Assembly (NCBI RefSeq): GCF_016894385.1 | Contig: NZ_CP069811.1 | Span: 410,501 to 474,500 of the forward strand | Reading direction: 5' to 3' | Length of the DNA stretch: 64,000 bases | From: Cupriavidus oxalaticus | Lineage (GTDB): Bacteria; Pseudomonadota; Gammaproteobacteria; Burkholderiales; Burkholderiaceae | Shown: piece after piece, positions 1 through 9,303 of the stretch | How positions within the stretch are numbered: the first letter of the stretch is position 1 | How the letters are laid out: every line of letters starts with the position of its first letter | Program-made: the position numbers and the translations under genes | Notes under the pieces: generated by a model | What the model saw: only the letters and a program-made list of their open reading frames with translations | What the model was told of the DNA's origin: nothing | The model's database searches: none

Positions 1-415
1 CGCGGGTCTGGATATTGGCGGCATCGGAGCCGGCGTTCGGCTCTGTCAGGCCGATGCAGCCGACCTGCGTGCCCGCCAGGATCGGCCGCAGGAAGCGCGC
101 CTTCTGGTCATCGGTGCCGTAGTTGTTGAGCAGGCTGGCCGCCGTCGAATTGGCCATGATGGCTACCGCCACGGCGCAATCGACGCGGGCGATCTCTTCC
201 AGCGCAATGGCAAAGCCAAGCCAGTCGCCGCCGCTGCCTCCCCAGGCTTCAGGGTACGGCAGCCCGATATACCCCAGTTCGCCGGCCCGGCGCCAGACCT
301 CGTAGGGAAAACTCTCCTCTTCCCACAACCGGTGGGCGACCGGTGCGATCTCTTCCTCGGCGAAACGGCGCACCGCCTCGCGGATCATCTCGTGGTGTTC
401 TGCGATGTATGACAT
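1..415 (-). CDS. acyl-CoA dehydrogenase, N-terminal part (runs off left edge)
   Basis: Only the first 138 residues are in the window; the gene continues beyond base 1. The protein begins MSYIAEHHEMIREAVRRF and contains the N-terminal helical domain typical of FAD-dependent acyl-CoA dehydrogenases, including GYIGLPYPEAWGGSG and the substrate/flavin loop GCIGLTEPNAGSDAA (CxGLTEPxxGSD). It would oxidise an acyl-CoA to the 2-enoyl-CoA. The ATG at 415 follows a purine-rich GAGGAGAAAG box. It is probably the last visible gene of the leftward operon led by the GH88 gene and lies 11 bp after the alcohol dehydrogenase. Substrate chain length cannot be told. Confidence 0.9.
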   Translation of the reverse strand, partial: MSYIAEHHEMIREAVRRFAEEEIAPVAHRLWEEESFPYEVWRRAGELGYIGLPYPEAWGGSGGDWLGFAIALEEIARVDCAVAVAIMANSTAASLLNNYGTDDQKARFLRPILAGTQVGCIGLTEPNAGSDAANIQTR

Positions 416-426
416 CGTCTTTCTCC

Positions 427-1557
427 TCAATACGATTCGTGCAGCATCGCCAGGTAGTCGTCGACCGTGGCAGTGCGGGGATTGGTGGCGTGGCAGTGGT
501 CCTTCGTGGCGGCGACCGCGATGTCCTCCAACACGTCACGCGGCACGCCCATGGCGCCGAGACCAGCCGGCAAGCCGAGACCGGCGTTGAGTTCGCTGAT
601 GGCCTGAGCCGGGTCCCCGCCGGCGGGCAGGCCCATGGCCTGTGCCAGTGCGGCCTGCTTGGCTTGGGTCGCCGGCTTGTTGAAGCGCAGCACGGCCGGC
701 AGCAGCACGGCGTTCAGCGTGCCGTGGTGCAACGAGACGCCGGGCACCGCGCCCAGCGGGTGCGACAGGGCATGCACCGCGCCCAGCCCCTTCTGGAAGG
801 CCAGCGCGCCTTCCATGGCGGCCATCATCATGTTCCAGCGCGCGTCGCGGTCGCAGCCGTCGGCGGTGGCCTTGCCGATATTGGCCATGCCGCGGCGCAG
901 GCCGTCCAGGGCGATCGCTTCGGCGGGCGGGTTGATGGCCGGCGCCAGGAAGGTCTCGATGCAGTGGGCGATGGCGTCCATGCCGGTTGCGGCGGTCAGG
1001 GCCGGCGGCAGGCCCAGCGTCAGTTCGGGGTCGCAGATGGCGAGCTTCGGCAGCAGGAACGGACTAAGCAGGCCGAGCTTGCGGCCGGACTCCATGACGA
1101 TGACCGCGCCCCGGCCCACTTCGCTGCCGGTACCCGCGGTTGTCGGGATGGCCACCAGCGGGGCGACCCGGCTGGTGATCCGGCTCGCGCCGCCTTCCAC
1201 CGCCGCGTAGGTCTGCAGCGGTGCCGGGTGGGTCGCCAGCAGCGCAGTGGCCTTGCCCAGGTCGATGGGCGACCCGCCGCCCACGGCCGCGATGCCGTCG
1301 CAGCCATTGCCCAGGTAAAGGCCGGTCGCGGCGGACACGGCGGCTTCCGTCGGGTTGGGTGGGGTGTCCTCGAAGACGGTGGGGGTGCAATCCGGGCCCA
1401 GGGCGTCGAGCACCTTGCCGGCGATACCGGCGGCGCGGATGCCGCGGTCGGTGACGATCAGCGGTCGCTGGATGCCCAGGCGCTGCAGCTCGGCCCCCAG
1501 CATCCGGATGGCGCCGAAGTCGATGTGAACGGTGGTCAGGTAGTTGATGACAGCCAT
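427..1557 (-). CDS. iron-containing alcohol dehydrogenase
   Basis: A 376-residue group III (Fe-ADH) dehydrogenase, normal length for the family. The NAD(P)-binding half carries GGGSPIDLGKA around residues 95-105. The metal-binding half carries MDAIAHCIETF (Asp and first His) and the HALSHPLGAVPGVSLHHG stretch with the remaining His ligands. It should interconvert an alcohol or hydroxy acid and the carbonyl with NAD(P)H. Maleylacetate reductases are close relatives, so that activity is an alternative. It sits between the CoA-transferase and the acyl-CoA dehydrogenase in the same operon, so its product probably feeds CoA-thioester formation. Confidence 0.88.
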   Translation of the reverse strand: MAVINYLTTVHIDFGAIRMLGAELQRLGIQRPLIVTDRGIRAAGIAGKVLDALGPDCTPTVFEDTPPNPTEAAVSAATGLYLGNGCDGIAAVGGGSPIDLGKATALLATHPAPLQTYAAVEGGASRITSRVAPLVAIPTTAGTGSEVGRGAVIVMESGRKLGLLSPFLLPKLAICDPELTLGLPPALTAATGMDAIAHCIETFLAPAINPPAEAIALDGLRRGMANIGKATADGCDRDARWNMMMAAMEGALAFQKGLGAVHALSHPLGAVPGVSLHHGTLNAVLLPAVLRFNKPATQAKQAALAQAMGLPAGGDPAQAISELNAGLGLPAGLGAMGVPRDVLEDIAVAATKDHCHATNPRTATVDDYLAMLHESY

Positions 1558-1583
1558 GTTTTCCTCGTAGATATGTCGATGCG

Positions 1584-3152
1584 TCAGGCGCGGAATAGCG
1601 TCGGGTCCATGCGCGGAAGCGGCTCCGCCACGCGCACCGGAGGGAAGGCCATCAGGTCCAGTACCTGGGACCTGACGTCGATGCCGGGCGCAACCTCCTC
1701 CAGCACCAGTCCGTCTGGCGCCACCGAGAAGACTGCGCGCTCGGTGATGACCTTGGCCTCCTGGCCACGCTCGGCCACGTTGCGCCCCAGTGGATAGGTG
1801 ATTTCGTCCACGCGCTCGACGAACTTGCGCACGCTCCCCTCACGCCCGACCGACAGGAAGCCGTCGGTGGTGTCGGCGACGAGGCCGCCGGTGGTGAAGG
1901 TGCCGGTGAACAGCAGCTTGCGCGCGTTGTAGGCGATGTCGATGAAGCCGCCCGGCCCTGGATTGGCCGCGCCGAAGCGGCTGACGTTGATGTTTCCGCC
2001 CCGGTCGAACTGGGCAAAGGCCAGCGCCGCCATCGGGCAGTTGCCGCCGTCGATGAAGTCGAACTGCGACGGGCCATCGATCAAGGCCTCCGGATACTTG
2101 TTGGCGGAGAATTGCCAGCCGCTCATCACGACGCCGCCGAAGGGGCCGTGCTCGGTGGTAAAGCTGTAGCGACGCAGGCCTCCGTCGGCGAACAGTCCGT
2201 CTTCCATCATCACCGTGGGCACGTCGGAAGAAGCACCGAAGCCGAAGATGCTGACCTCGCCGGGTCTGATTTCGCGGGCCGCCCGCCGGGCGATCACCTT
2301 GTCGGCGCCGGGCGGCAGGCGGTCCGAGGCGCGGCCGTCGAAAAGCTGGCCGCCGAGGTAGGCATCGTCGTACCGGATGTCGGTGGTCATCATGGCGTCG
2401 GGTTCCACCACGACGCGATCCACCAGCACGCCGGGAATCCGCACCGCGTGCGCCGGCCTGGCGTGGCGCGGCACCAGCTTGCGCACCTGTGCGATCACGG
2501 TGCCGCCTGACGCCTTCACCGCCAGCGCCATGGCCAGCGCGCACGACGTGATCGGCTCGTCCTCGAAGCTCAGGTTGCCGTCCTCGTCGGCACTGGTGGC
2601 ACGCAGGAACCCCACGTCGAGCGGCCAGCTCGGATAGAACAGGTATTCCTTGCCGTCCAGCTCCTGCACCCGCACCAGGTCGTCGGTGGCGCGCGCCGTG
2701 TACTTGCCGCCCTGCTGGCGCGGGTCGATGTAGGAGCCGAGGCCGATGCGGGTCAGGTAGCCTGGGCTGCGCCGGGCGACTTCGCGCAGCCAGTGCATGG
2801 TGGCGCCGATCGGCCAGCAGTAGGCTTCCACCCGGTTCTCGCGGATCAGACGCATGAACTCGGGGCGCTTGCCGGTGGCCGGATTCACCGCATTGGTAAA
2901 GTTGCCCGACACGATCCGCTTCATCAGCCCTTCGACTGCCACGTGATCCATGCCGCGGATGCCCATGCCGTCGCCGACACTGACCGGGAAGAAGAAGGTC
3001 AGGTCACGAGGCGACCCGGTCTCGTGGAAGCGTTGCGCCAGCGCCTGGAACAACGCGTCCGGCGTCAGCCAGCCGATCACGCCCACGCTACCCACGCTCT
3101 GGCCGGGCCGGATATCCGAAACGGCCTGCGCCGCAGTACAGATCTTGCTCAT
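1584..3152 (-). CDS. acetate/3-ketoacid CoA-transferase (fused alpha-beta type)
   Basis: A 522-residue family I CoA-transferase in which the alpha and beta halves are fused, as in YdiF and propionate CoA-transferase. The N-terminal half has GSVGVIGWLTPDALFQAL; the C-terminal half has FTTEHGPFGG, where the Glu matches the catalytic Glu that forms the enzyme-CoA thioester. An in-frame open stretch continues upstream to 3299, but the ATG at 3152 has a good AAGGTGAG box and starts the conserved domain, so it is preferred. In the operon it would activate an organic acid to its CoA ester for the MaoC hydratase and the acyl-CoA dehydrogenase. Confidence 0.87.
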   Translation of the reverse strand: MSKICTAAQAVSDIRPGQSVGSVGVIGWLTPDALFQALAQRFHETGSPRDLTFFFPVSVGDGMGIRGMDHVAVEGLMKRIVSGNFTNAVNPATGKRPEFMRLIRENRVEAYCWPIGATMHWLREVARRSPGYLTRIGLGSYIDPRQQGGKYTARATDDLVRVQELDGKEYLFYPSWPLDVGFLRATSADEDGNLSFEDEPITSCALAMALAVKASGGTVIAQVRKLVPRHARPAHAVRIPGVLVDRVVVEPDAMMTTDIRYDDAYLGGQLFDGRASDRLPPGADKVIARRAAREIRPGEVSIFGFGASSDVPTVMMEDGLFADGGLRRYSFTTEHGPFGGVVMSGWQFSANKYPEALIDGPSQFDFIDGGNCPMAALAFAQFDRGGNINVSRFGAANPGPGGFIDIAYNARKLLFTGTFTTGGLVADTTDGFLSVGREGSVRKFVERVDEITYPLGRNVAERGQEAKVITERAVFSVAPDGLVLEEVAPGIDVRSQVLDLMAFPPVRVAEPLPRMDPTLFRA

Positions 3153-3189
3153 GCGATCTCTCACCTTTCTCGCCGCTCGCAGCCCGGGC

Positions 3190-3630
3190 TCAGGCCTGGA
3201 AATGGATGATGTGGGTACCGACGCAGACCGTCTCGCCCCGCTGGTTGAGCAGCGTCGCCTCGGCCCACAGGCGCTTCTTCTCGTCGTCGGCGCGGGCAAT
3301 GCGGTAGTTCACGGTGAGGGTGTCGCCGATGCGAACGGGCTTGGTGAAGCGCACGTTGTCGTAGCCGTAGGAGACCGCCGGGCGCTGGATCATGTCGAGA
3401 TACTTGGTCACGGCGCCGGCGATGAAACCGACCATCATGGCGCCCTGCGCGATGCGGCCGCCGAAGCCCATGCGCTTGCAGTATTCGTCGTCCATGTGGT
3501 TGGGGTGGTTGTCACCGCTGATGCCGGCGAAGGCATAGATGTCGTACTCGCCGAGGGTGCGGGTGTAGCTGGTGTGCGTGCCAATAAGGGTGGATACGTT
3601 GCCTTCGTGCGGGATCTTGATGTCGGACAT
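3190..3630 (-). CDS. MaoC-type enoyl-CoA hydratase
   Basis: A 146-residue single hot-dog protein of the (R)-specific enoyl-CoA hydratase/MaoC family. The hydratase motif is intact: FAGISGDNHPNHMDDEY supplies the catalytic Asp and His, followed by the FGGRIAQGAMM helix. It should hydrate a 2-enoyl-CoA to the 3-hydroxyacyl-CoA. It lies 37 bp before the CoA-transferase and 27 bp after the GH88-type gene, consistent with one leftward transcript. Confidence 0.88.
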   Translation of the reverse strand: MSDIKIPHEGNVSTLIGTHTSYTRTLGEYDIYAFAGISGDNHPNHMDDEYCKRMGFGGRIAQGAMMVGFIAGAVTKYLDMIQRPAVSYGYDNVRFTKPVRIGDTLTVNYRIARADDEKKRLWAEATLLNQRGETVCVGTHIIHFQA

Positions 3631-3657
3631 GTGGGTTCTCCGGAAGTGGGTTGGGGT

Positions 3658-4779
3658 TCAGACCTGGGTGGCGTCGATCCTGCCCGCGAGAATGAGCAGG
3701 GATTCGAGGAGAAAGTAGTCGCCCCAAACCAGCTCGTTATCCATGGCGACGCCATTGCGCTTGTTGAAGCAGCCGCCGGTGAGGATGCCAGGCTGCCGTT
3801 CATCGTCTGGACCGATTGGGGTCAGGTAGCGGGTCACGAGTTGCTCGATGCTGTCGACGGCAGCCTGGCGGTAGACCGCCGCGCGCTCCGGGACAAGCGC
3901 GGCCAGTTTGAGGAGGCTGGCGGCGGCGATGGCGGTGGCCGAGGTGTCGCGGTTAGTGTGCGGGATGGCGGGATCGTCGAAATCCCAGAAGGCCACGCGG
4001 TCGGCGGGCAGGTGCGCGACCCACCAATCTGCCACGCGGATCGCGTCGGATTTGAACGCCTGCTCGCCGCACGACAGCGCCTGTGCGAGGCCGAGCATGC
4101 CCCACGCCTGGGCGCGGGCCCAGGTGCTGCTGTCATGGATGCCCTTGTGCGTGTAGCGCTTCACGAGCGAGCCATCGGCGGCGTTGAATGTGGCGGACTG
4201 GCAAACCGAGCCATCCTCCCGCACGCACAGGGCAATGTGCTGGCGCAGGTGCTGGCGGCCGATCTCTCCCGTGCCGAGCGCGGCGTCATGCCGCAGCAGC
4301 AGCGCCACGGTGCCCGGAATCGCATCGATGTTGGCCTCGCTCGTCCCCACGCTGGAGGCCTCCTCGGCCTCGGTGCCGAGCGGGATCAGGCGGGCCGCTT
4401 CGCTGTACATTTCCGCCAGGCCACGCGTGCCGTCGAGGGCGAGCCCCGCGGCCTGCGGATCGGCCAGCAGCGAGCCCCCGAGTTGCGCGCCGTACCAGAA
4501 GAGGAATCCTTTGAATACCGACTTGGACGCCACCCGCGGCGCCAGCCGTGCGGACCACATGCGGGCGCTGTCGCGGTACTTCTGATCGCCAGTGCGCAAG
4601 GCAGCCAGCCACAGCATCCCGACCCAGAAGCCGCCGGTCCAGTCGCCGGCCGGGGAGCGTGTCCAGGTGCCGTCGGCCGGATTGCCATAATGCGGAAAGC
4701 CCGCCTCGTCCTGCGCGATCGTTGCATCGATGCGTTGCAGGATGCGATCTAGCGCATCATCGGTCAGTCTGGAATCCAT
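3658..4779 (-). CDS. glycoside hydrolase family 88/105-like protein
   Basis: A 373-residue (alpha/alpha)6-barrel protein resembling unsaturated glucuronyl/rhamnogalacturonyl hydrolases (GH88/GH105). Visible signatures are GDWTGGFWVGMLWLA near the N-terminus, ANIDAIPG (the position of the family IDTMMN catalytic-Asp motif), and THKGIHDSSTWARAQAWGMLGL. There is no signal peptide, so it should act in the cytoplasm. I chose the ATG at 4779, 7 bp after a GGAG box, over an upstream ATG at 4887. It is the first gene of the operon and is divergent from the LysR gene. A glycan hydrolase leading an acyl-CoA operon is unusual; it may release an acid from a sugar-like conjugate, but that is inference. 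Confidence 0.8.
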   Translation of the reverse strand: MDSRLTDDALDRILQRIDATIAQDEAGFPHYGNPADGTWTRSPAGDWTGGFWVGMLWLAALRTGDQKYRDSARMWSARLAPRVASKSVFKGFLFWYGAQLGGSLLADPQAAGLALDGTRGLAEMYSEAARLIPLGTEAEEASSVGTSEANIDAIPGTVALLLRHDAALGTGEIGRQHLRQHIALCVREDGSVCQSATFNAADGSLVKRYTHKGIHDSSTWARAQAWGMLGLAQALSCGEQAFKSDAIRVADWWVAHLPADRVAFWDFDDPAIPHTNRDTSATAIAAASLLKLAALVPERAAVYRQAAVDSIEQLVTRYLTPIGPDDERQPGILTGGCFNKRNGVAMDNELVWGDYFLLESLLILAGRIDATQV

Positions 4780-4895
4780 ATCTTTGTCTCCATGGGTACA
4801 TTGGCTTGTCCGGCCTCCGGTGCCAGCCTTGCGGACCGGCAGGGGTGGAGCGCGGAGCGGGTATGCATGGAATCGTAGGGATTGCACAAACTAGT

Positions 4896-4910
4896 GTCCA
4901 ATATATAATT
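4896..4910. promoter_or_regulatory. putative LysR operator box GTCCAATATATAATT
   Basis: An AT-rich box in the 162-bp gap between the divergent GH88 operon and the LysR gene, just upstream of the LysR start. The same GTCCAATATAT core recurs at 10848 before the ABC-importer operon, and a weaker TTCAATATAT copy occurs at 12351 before the HDAC-family gene. The location suits autoregulation plus activation of the divergent operon. That LysR binds it is inference. Confidence 0.5.
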
Positions 4911-4941
4911 GATCGCTCTTTTATACTCGCAGGATATAGCG

Positions 4942-5820
4942 ATGGACCTTCGCCACCTCCGCTACTTCATCGCCGTCGCCGAGGAACTCAACTTCACGCG
5001 GGCGGCCGAGCGCCTGCACATCGCCCAGCCGCCGCTGAGCCTGCAGATCCGCCAACTCGAGGAGGAGATGGATGTGACACTGCTGAACCGCTCGCGTCGG
5101 CACGTGGAGCTGACCGAGGCGGGTCGCATTTTCCTGGAGCAGGCGCGGCAGATCCTGCGCGCTACCGAGAGTGCGGTCGTCCAGACGCAGCGCGCGCATC
5201 GCGGTGAGACTGGCCGGCTGACGATCGGCTTCTTCGAGCACACGTCCTATACGCTGCTGCCGCCCATCCTGCGCGCCTACCGAAAGCGTTTTCCCTCCGT
5301 GGAGATCCTGCTGCGCTGGTTTCCGGTCGTCGAACAGGCAGAAGCGCTGCGGCGGGGTGACGCGGATATCTCCTTCATGCGGCCCGTGCCCGACCTCGAG
5401 GACGTGACGTGGGAAACCATCCTCGAAGAGCCATTCGTGCTGGCCGTGCCGGCAAGGCACCCATTCGCGAACGCGGAGTCAATCTCGCTGAAGGATTGCG
5501 CGCAGGAGCCCTTCATCATGTACATGCCCGAGGCGGCGCCGGACTTTCACGCCATGAACATGCGCATGTGCGCGTCGGCGGGTTTCGTGCCGAAGGTCGT
5601 GTCTGAAGTGGGGCAGGTCTACACGCTGGTCGGGTTGGTCAGCTCCGGTGCGGGCATCGGCTTCGTGCCGGCATCGGTCCGGCAGATGAAGTTCGACCAC
5701 GTCGTCTACAAGCCGATCAAAGGCCGGCAACCAACCGTCGAGATCATGCTCGGCTATAGCCAGCGCACCCCAACGCCGCTGATGACGGCTTTCATCGAGA
5801 CGGCGAAAAGCATGCTGTGA
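4942..5820 (+). CDS. LysR-family transcriptional regulator
   Basis: A 292-residue LysR regulator of standard length. The winged helix-turn-helix at residues 1-60 reads MDLRHLRYFIAVAEELNFTRAAERLHIAQPPLS, the CatR/BenM-like type, followed by a periplasmic-binding-like effector domain. It is transcribed away from the GH88/MaoC/CoA-transferase operon. The ATG at 4942 starts exactly at the family N-terminus, so the upstream in-frame start at 4909 was not used. It probably controls the divergent operon and perhaps the nearby ABC importer through the shared GTCCAATATAT box. Confidence 0.93.
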   Translation: MDLRHLRYFIAVAEELNFTRAAERLHIAQPPLSLQIRQLEEEMDVTLLNRSRRHVELTEAGRIFLEQARQILRATESAVVQTQRAHRGETGRLTIGFFEHTSYTLLPPILRAYRKRFPSVEILLRWFPVVEQAEALRRGDADISFMRPVPDLEDVTWETILEEPFVLAVPARHPFANAESISLKDCAQEPFIMYMPEAAPDFHAMNMRMCASAGFVPKVVSEVGQVYTLVGLVSSGAGIGFVPASVRQMKFDHVVYKPIKGRQPTVEIMLGYSQRTPTPLMTAFIETAKSML

Positions 5821-6074
5821 AGGTTCCCCCGGGCCTCGCCCGCTGTAACGTTGGCGAGGGCCGGAGAATGGCGCGGACGTTCAGTCGCGCGGCGATGCCG
5901 GCAATAGGCAGCAGCCGTACGTGGCGGCCGGGCGCCAGCGAGTTGCCGTCGGCCAGGGCTGCCCGCAACGGGCTTGAGACGAAGTTCTGATAACACACGG
6001 GGCACCGGAACCGCTCGATAGCAGCGCTGCCGACCGACGTGCTGCGCGCATCGGACAAAGGGGCGTTTAGATCT

Positions 6075-7295
6075 TCATGACGTCTTCTTCCCAACCAGCG
6101 GGCAGCCACCTTCTTCCACCGGCCTGAACGCCTCGTTGGCGGGAATGGAGGCGATGAGCTTGTAGAAGTCGCCCGCATACTTCGATTCCGACGGCTTCTT
6201 CACCTCGAACAGATAGAGCGGGTGGATCTTCCGGCCGTCTTCGCGAATGCTGCCCTTGCCGAACAGCTTGTCGTCGGTGGGCATCGCCTTCATCTTCGCT
6301 ACCACGGCGCTGCCGTCGCCATCCGCCTTCATCGCCGTCACTGCCTTCAGGTAGTGGATCACAGCCGAGTACGTGCCCGCCTGCGCCATGGTCGGGAACT
6401 TGCCGTTGTTGGCAGTGGCGAATTCCTTGCCAAACTTGCGGTTCTCGTCGGTCATATCCCAATACCAGGTCTCGCTCAGCAACAGACCCTGTGCGGCCTT
6501 GAGGCCGAGCGCCTGGACGTCGCTGCTGAAGACGAGCAGGCCTGCCAGCTTCTGACCGCCGGCGGTCACGCCGAACTCGGCGGCCTGCTTGACCGCGCCG
6601 ATGGTGTCGCCCCCGGCGTTGGCCAGGCCCACTACCTGTGCCTTCGAGGCCTGGGCCTGAAGCAGGTAGGAGGAGAAATCGTTGCCCGGGAAAGGATGCC
6701 GGACCTTGCCGAGAACCTTGCCACCGTTCTTGACGACGACAGCTTCGGTATCGCGTTCGAGCGAGTGGCCGAAGGCGTAGTCGGCAGTCACGAAGAACCA
6801 ACTCTTGCCACCCGACTTGACAACCGCCTTGCCCGTCCCATTCGCCAGTGCCCACGTGTCGTAGGCCCAGTGGATGGCATTGGGCGTGCAGGCTTTGCCG
6901 GTGAGGTCGGAGGTGCCGCCGCCGGTGACAATCATCACCTTGTTCTTCTCCTTGGCCACCTGGTTGACCGCCAGGACGACCGACGAGGTCGGCACGTCGA
7001 CGATAGCGTCCACCTTGTCCACGTCGAACCAGCGGCGGGCGATGCTCGCCCCGACGTCCGGCTTGTTCTGGTGGTCGGCGGCCACAATCTCCACCTTCAG
7101 ACCATGCTTCTCGGGCGCGAAGTCCTGGACCGCCTTCTTCGCGGCCCAGACCGAACCGGAACCAGCCAGCCCGGCATAAACGCCGGTCTGATCGTTGAGC
7201 ACGCCGATCCGGACCACGCCGTCCGTGATCTCGGCCTGCGCCGTCGAGGCCGCCAGCAGCGCGGCGAGCGAAAGCAGCTTGATGCGATTGTTCAT
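6075..7295 (-). CDS. LIV-type ABC transporter substrate-binding protein
   Basis: A 406-residue periplasmic binding protein of the branched-chain amino acid/amide (HAAT) family. Residues 1-21 form a Sec signal peptide ending AAS-TAQA, and the mature part starts with the typical DGVVRIGVLNDQTGVYAGLAGSGS. It belongs to the variant family often linked to uptake of aromatic or carboxylic compounds rather than amino acids. Permease and ATPase genes follow in the order M, H, F, G further right on the same strand, so this gene is the most downstream one of the leftward cluster. The substrate is unknown. Confidence 0.9.
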   Translation of the reverse strand: MNNRIKLLSLAALLAASTAQAEITDGVVRIGVLNDQTGVYAGLAGSGSVWAAKKAVQDFAPEKHGLKVEIVAADHQNKPDVGASIARRWFDVDKVDAIVDVPTSSVVLAVNQVAKEKNKVMIVTGGGTSDLTGKACTPNAIHWAYDTWALANGTGKAVVKSGGKSWFFVTADYAFGHSLERDTEAVVVKNGGKVLGKVRHPFPGNDFSSYLLQAQASKAQVVGLANAGGDTIGAVKQAAEFGVTAGGQKLAGLLVFSSDVQALGLKAAQGLLLSETWYWDMTDENRKFGKEFATANNGKFPTMAQAGTYSAVIHYLKAVTAMKADGDGSAVVAKMKAMPTDDKLFGKGSIREDGRKIHPLYLFEVKKPSESKYAGDFYKLIASIPANEAFRPVEEGGCPLVGKKTS

Positions 7296-7351
7296 CCTGT
7301 GTCTCCTCTACTGTGGGGATGTATATGGGGTGTTCCGTTCAGCGCTCGATT

Positions 7352-8386
7352 TCATGCCTTTCCTTCCGCGCGCCGGGCATGCACGCCTGCTCCGGCGGGC
7401 GTTTCGTCATGACTTGGTGCCGGCACGGCAGCGTGGCGCGGTGCGGGCCGGCCGCGGCGGTTGCCCACGATGTTCTGGCACAACGCGTTCAACTCGCCGA
7501 CGATGCCGCGGCGGAACGCCAGCACGCACACGACGAAGATGCTCCCCATGATCACGGTGATCATGGAACCGACCTTGTCCGCCAAGGCGTTCTGGATGGC
7601 GACCACGATGCCCGCGCCCACCACCGGGCCGAAGGCAGTGCCAAGGCCGCCCAACAGCGTCATCAGTACGACTTCGCCGGAGGTGTGCCAGTGCGCGTCG
7701 GTCAGTGTGGCAAACTGAAAGACAAGGGTCTTGGTGGCCCCGGCAAGGCCGGCCAGGCCCGCCGAGAGGACGAAGGCCAGCAGCTTGTAGCGCGCGACGT
7801 CGTAGCCCAGCGAAGTGGTGCGCGCCTCGTTCTCGCGGATCGCCTTCAGAATCTGGCCGAAAGGCGAATGGATGATGCGGTGGATCAGCCAGAAGGTGAA
7901 CAGGAAGATCGCCAGCACGAAGTAGTACATGCGCAGGTCCGACGCCAGGTCGAACAGGCCGAACAGCCTGCCTCGCGGAATGGCCTGCATGCCATCCTCG
8001 CCGCCTGTGAACGGCGCCTGCAGGAACAGGAAGTACAACATCTGTGCCAAAGCAAGCGTGATCATCGCGAAGTAGATGCCCTGTCGGCGAATAGCGAGCG
8101 CCCCGACGACAAAGCCCGCGGCAGCCGAGACGGCCGTGCCGAGCAGAAGGCCGAGTTCCGGGGTGAGCCCCCAGGTCTTCATGCCATAGCCCGATATATA
8201 GGCCGCCGTGCCCAGGAACGCCGCATGGCCGAACGAGAGCAGGCCGGTATAGCCGAGCAGCAGGTTGAAGGCGCAGGCGAACAAGGCGAAGCACAGCACC
8301 TTCATCAGCATCACCGGATAGAGCACGGCCGGGGCCGCCAGCGCGCCCAGCAGCAGGACACCGTAGCCAAGATTTCTCATTTTCAT
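7352..8386 (-). CDS. ABC transporter permease, LivM type
   Basis: A 344-residue inner-membrane permease with about 8-9 hydrophobic segments and the conserved LLGYTGLLSFGHAAFLGTAAY stretch of LivM proteins. A hydrophilic Pro/Arg/Ala-rich tail of about 30 residues extends past the last membrane segment. The start at 8386 follows a GAGGTCGAGT box and lies only 8 bp after the livH-type stop codon. It should pair with the LivH-type protein to form the translocation pore. Confidence 0.9.
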   Translation of the reverse strand: MKMRNLGYGVLLLGALAAPAVLYPVMLMKVLCFALFACAFNLLLGYTGLLSFGHAAFLGTAAYISGYGMKTWGLTPELGLLLGTAVSAAAGFVVGALAIRRQGIYFAMITLALAQMLYFLFLQAPFTGGEDGMQAIPRGRLFGLFDLASDLRMYYFVLAIFLFTFWLIHRIIHSPFGQILKAIRENEARTTSLGYDVARYKLLAFVLSAGLAGLAGATKTLVFQFATLTDAHWHTSGEVVLMTLLGGLGTAFGPVVGAGIVVAIQNALADKVGSMITVIMGSIFVVCVLAFRRGIVGELNALCQNIVGNRRGRPAPRHAAVPAPSHDETPAGAGVHARRAEGKA

Positions 8387-8394
8387 ACTCGACC

Positions 8395-9282
8395 TCACTT
8401 TTCCTTGCCAAACAGGCCTGCCGGCCGAACCATCAGCACGATGACCATGATCACGAAAACCACCGTGGCCGACGCCTCTGGATAAAACACCTTGGTCAGT
8501 CCTTCGACCACGCCCAGCCCCAGTCCGGCGACGATCGCGCCAAGGATGGAACCCATGCCGCCGATCACCACCACCGCGAACACGACGATGATCAGGTTCG
8601 ACCCCATCAGCGGACTTAGCTGCCCCGTCGGTGCCGCCAGCACGCCGGCCAGCCCGGCTAGGCCCACGCCGAAGGCATAGGTCATCATCACCATCACCGG
8701 CACGTTGATGCCGAAGGCTTGGGTAATGCCTGGGTTCTCGGTGGCGGCGCGCAGGTAGGCGCCGAGGCGGGTCTTCTCGATCGTGAACCAGGTCAGCAGG
8801 CACACTGTGAGCGAGGCACCGATGACCCACGCGCGGTATTTCGGCAGGATCATGAAGCCGAGGTTGAAGGCGCCGGCCATCTCGTCGGGAATCGAGTACG
8901 GCTGCCCCGAGACGCCGAACTGGAAGCGGAACAGGCCTTCGATAATGAGCGCCAGCCCGAAGGTGAGCAGCAGCCCGTACAGGTGGTCGAGCTTGTACAG
9001 CCACCGCAGCAGGCCGCGCTCGATGGCGATACCCGTCAGCCCGACCAGCACCGGCGCCGCCAGCAGCGACCACCAGTAGCTGATGCCGAGATACTCCAGG
9101 CCCGCCCAGGCGACGAATGCGCCCGCCATGAACATCGCGCCGTGGGCAAAGTTGATGATGTTGAGCATGCCGAAGATCACGGCGAGCCCGAGGCTGAGAA
9201 TCGCGTAGAACGAGCCGTTTACCAGCCCGAGTACGAGTTGCCCCAACAGCCCCTGTAGCGGGACTCCCAGAATCGTTGTCAT
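8395..9282 (-). CDS. ABC transporter permease, LivH type
   Basis: A 295-residue inner-membrane permease with around eight membrane spans. It shows the LivH hallmark stretch VIFGMLNIINFAHGAMFMAGA near residues 35-55. It lies 21 bp downstream of the livF-type gene and 8 bp upstream of the livM-type gene, and forms half of the transmembrane channel of the importer. Confidence 0.92.
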   Translation of the reverse strand: MTTILGVPLQGLLGQLVLGLVNGSFYAILSLGLAVIFGMLNIINFAHGAMFMAGAFVAWAGLEYLGISYWWSLLAAPVLVGLTGIAIERGLLRWLYKLDHLYGLLLTFGLALIIEGLFRFQFGVSGQPYSIPDEMAGAFNLGFMILPKYRAWVIGASLTVCLLTWFTIEKTRLGAYLRAATENPGITQAFGINVPVMVMMTYAFGVGLAGLAGVLAAPTGQLSPLMGSNLIIVVFAVVVIGGMGSILGAIVAGLGLGVVEGLTKVFYPEASATVVFVIMVIVLMVRPAGLFGKEK

Positions 9283-9303
9283 GTTGTCTCCTCCGCAGCG
9301 GTC

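Noticed and set aside
5821..6074. Possible remnant with a CPVC pair on the minus strand downstream of the LysR gene
   Set aside because: No start, no domain match that I can defend, and only 254 bp; treated as non-coding.
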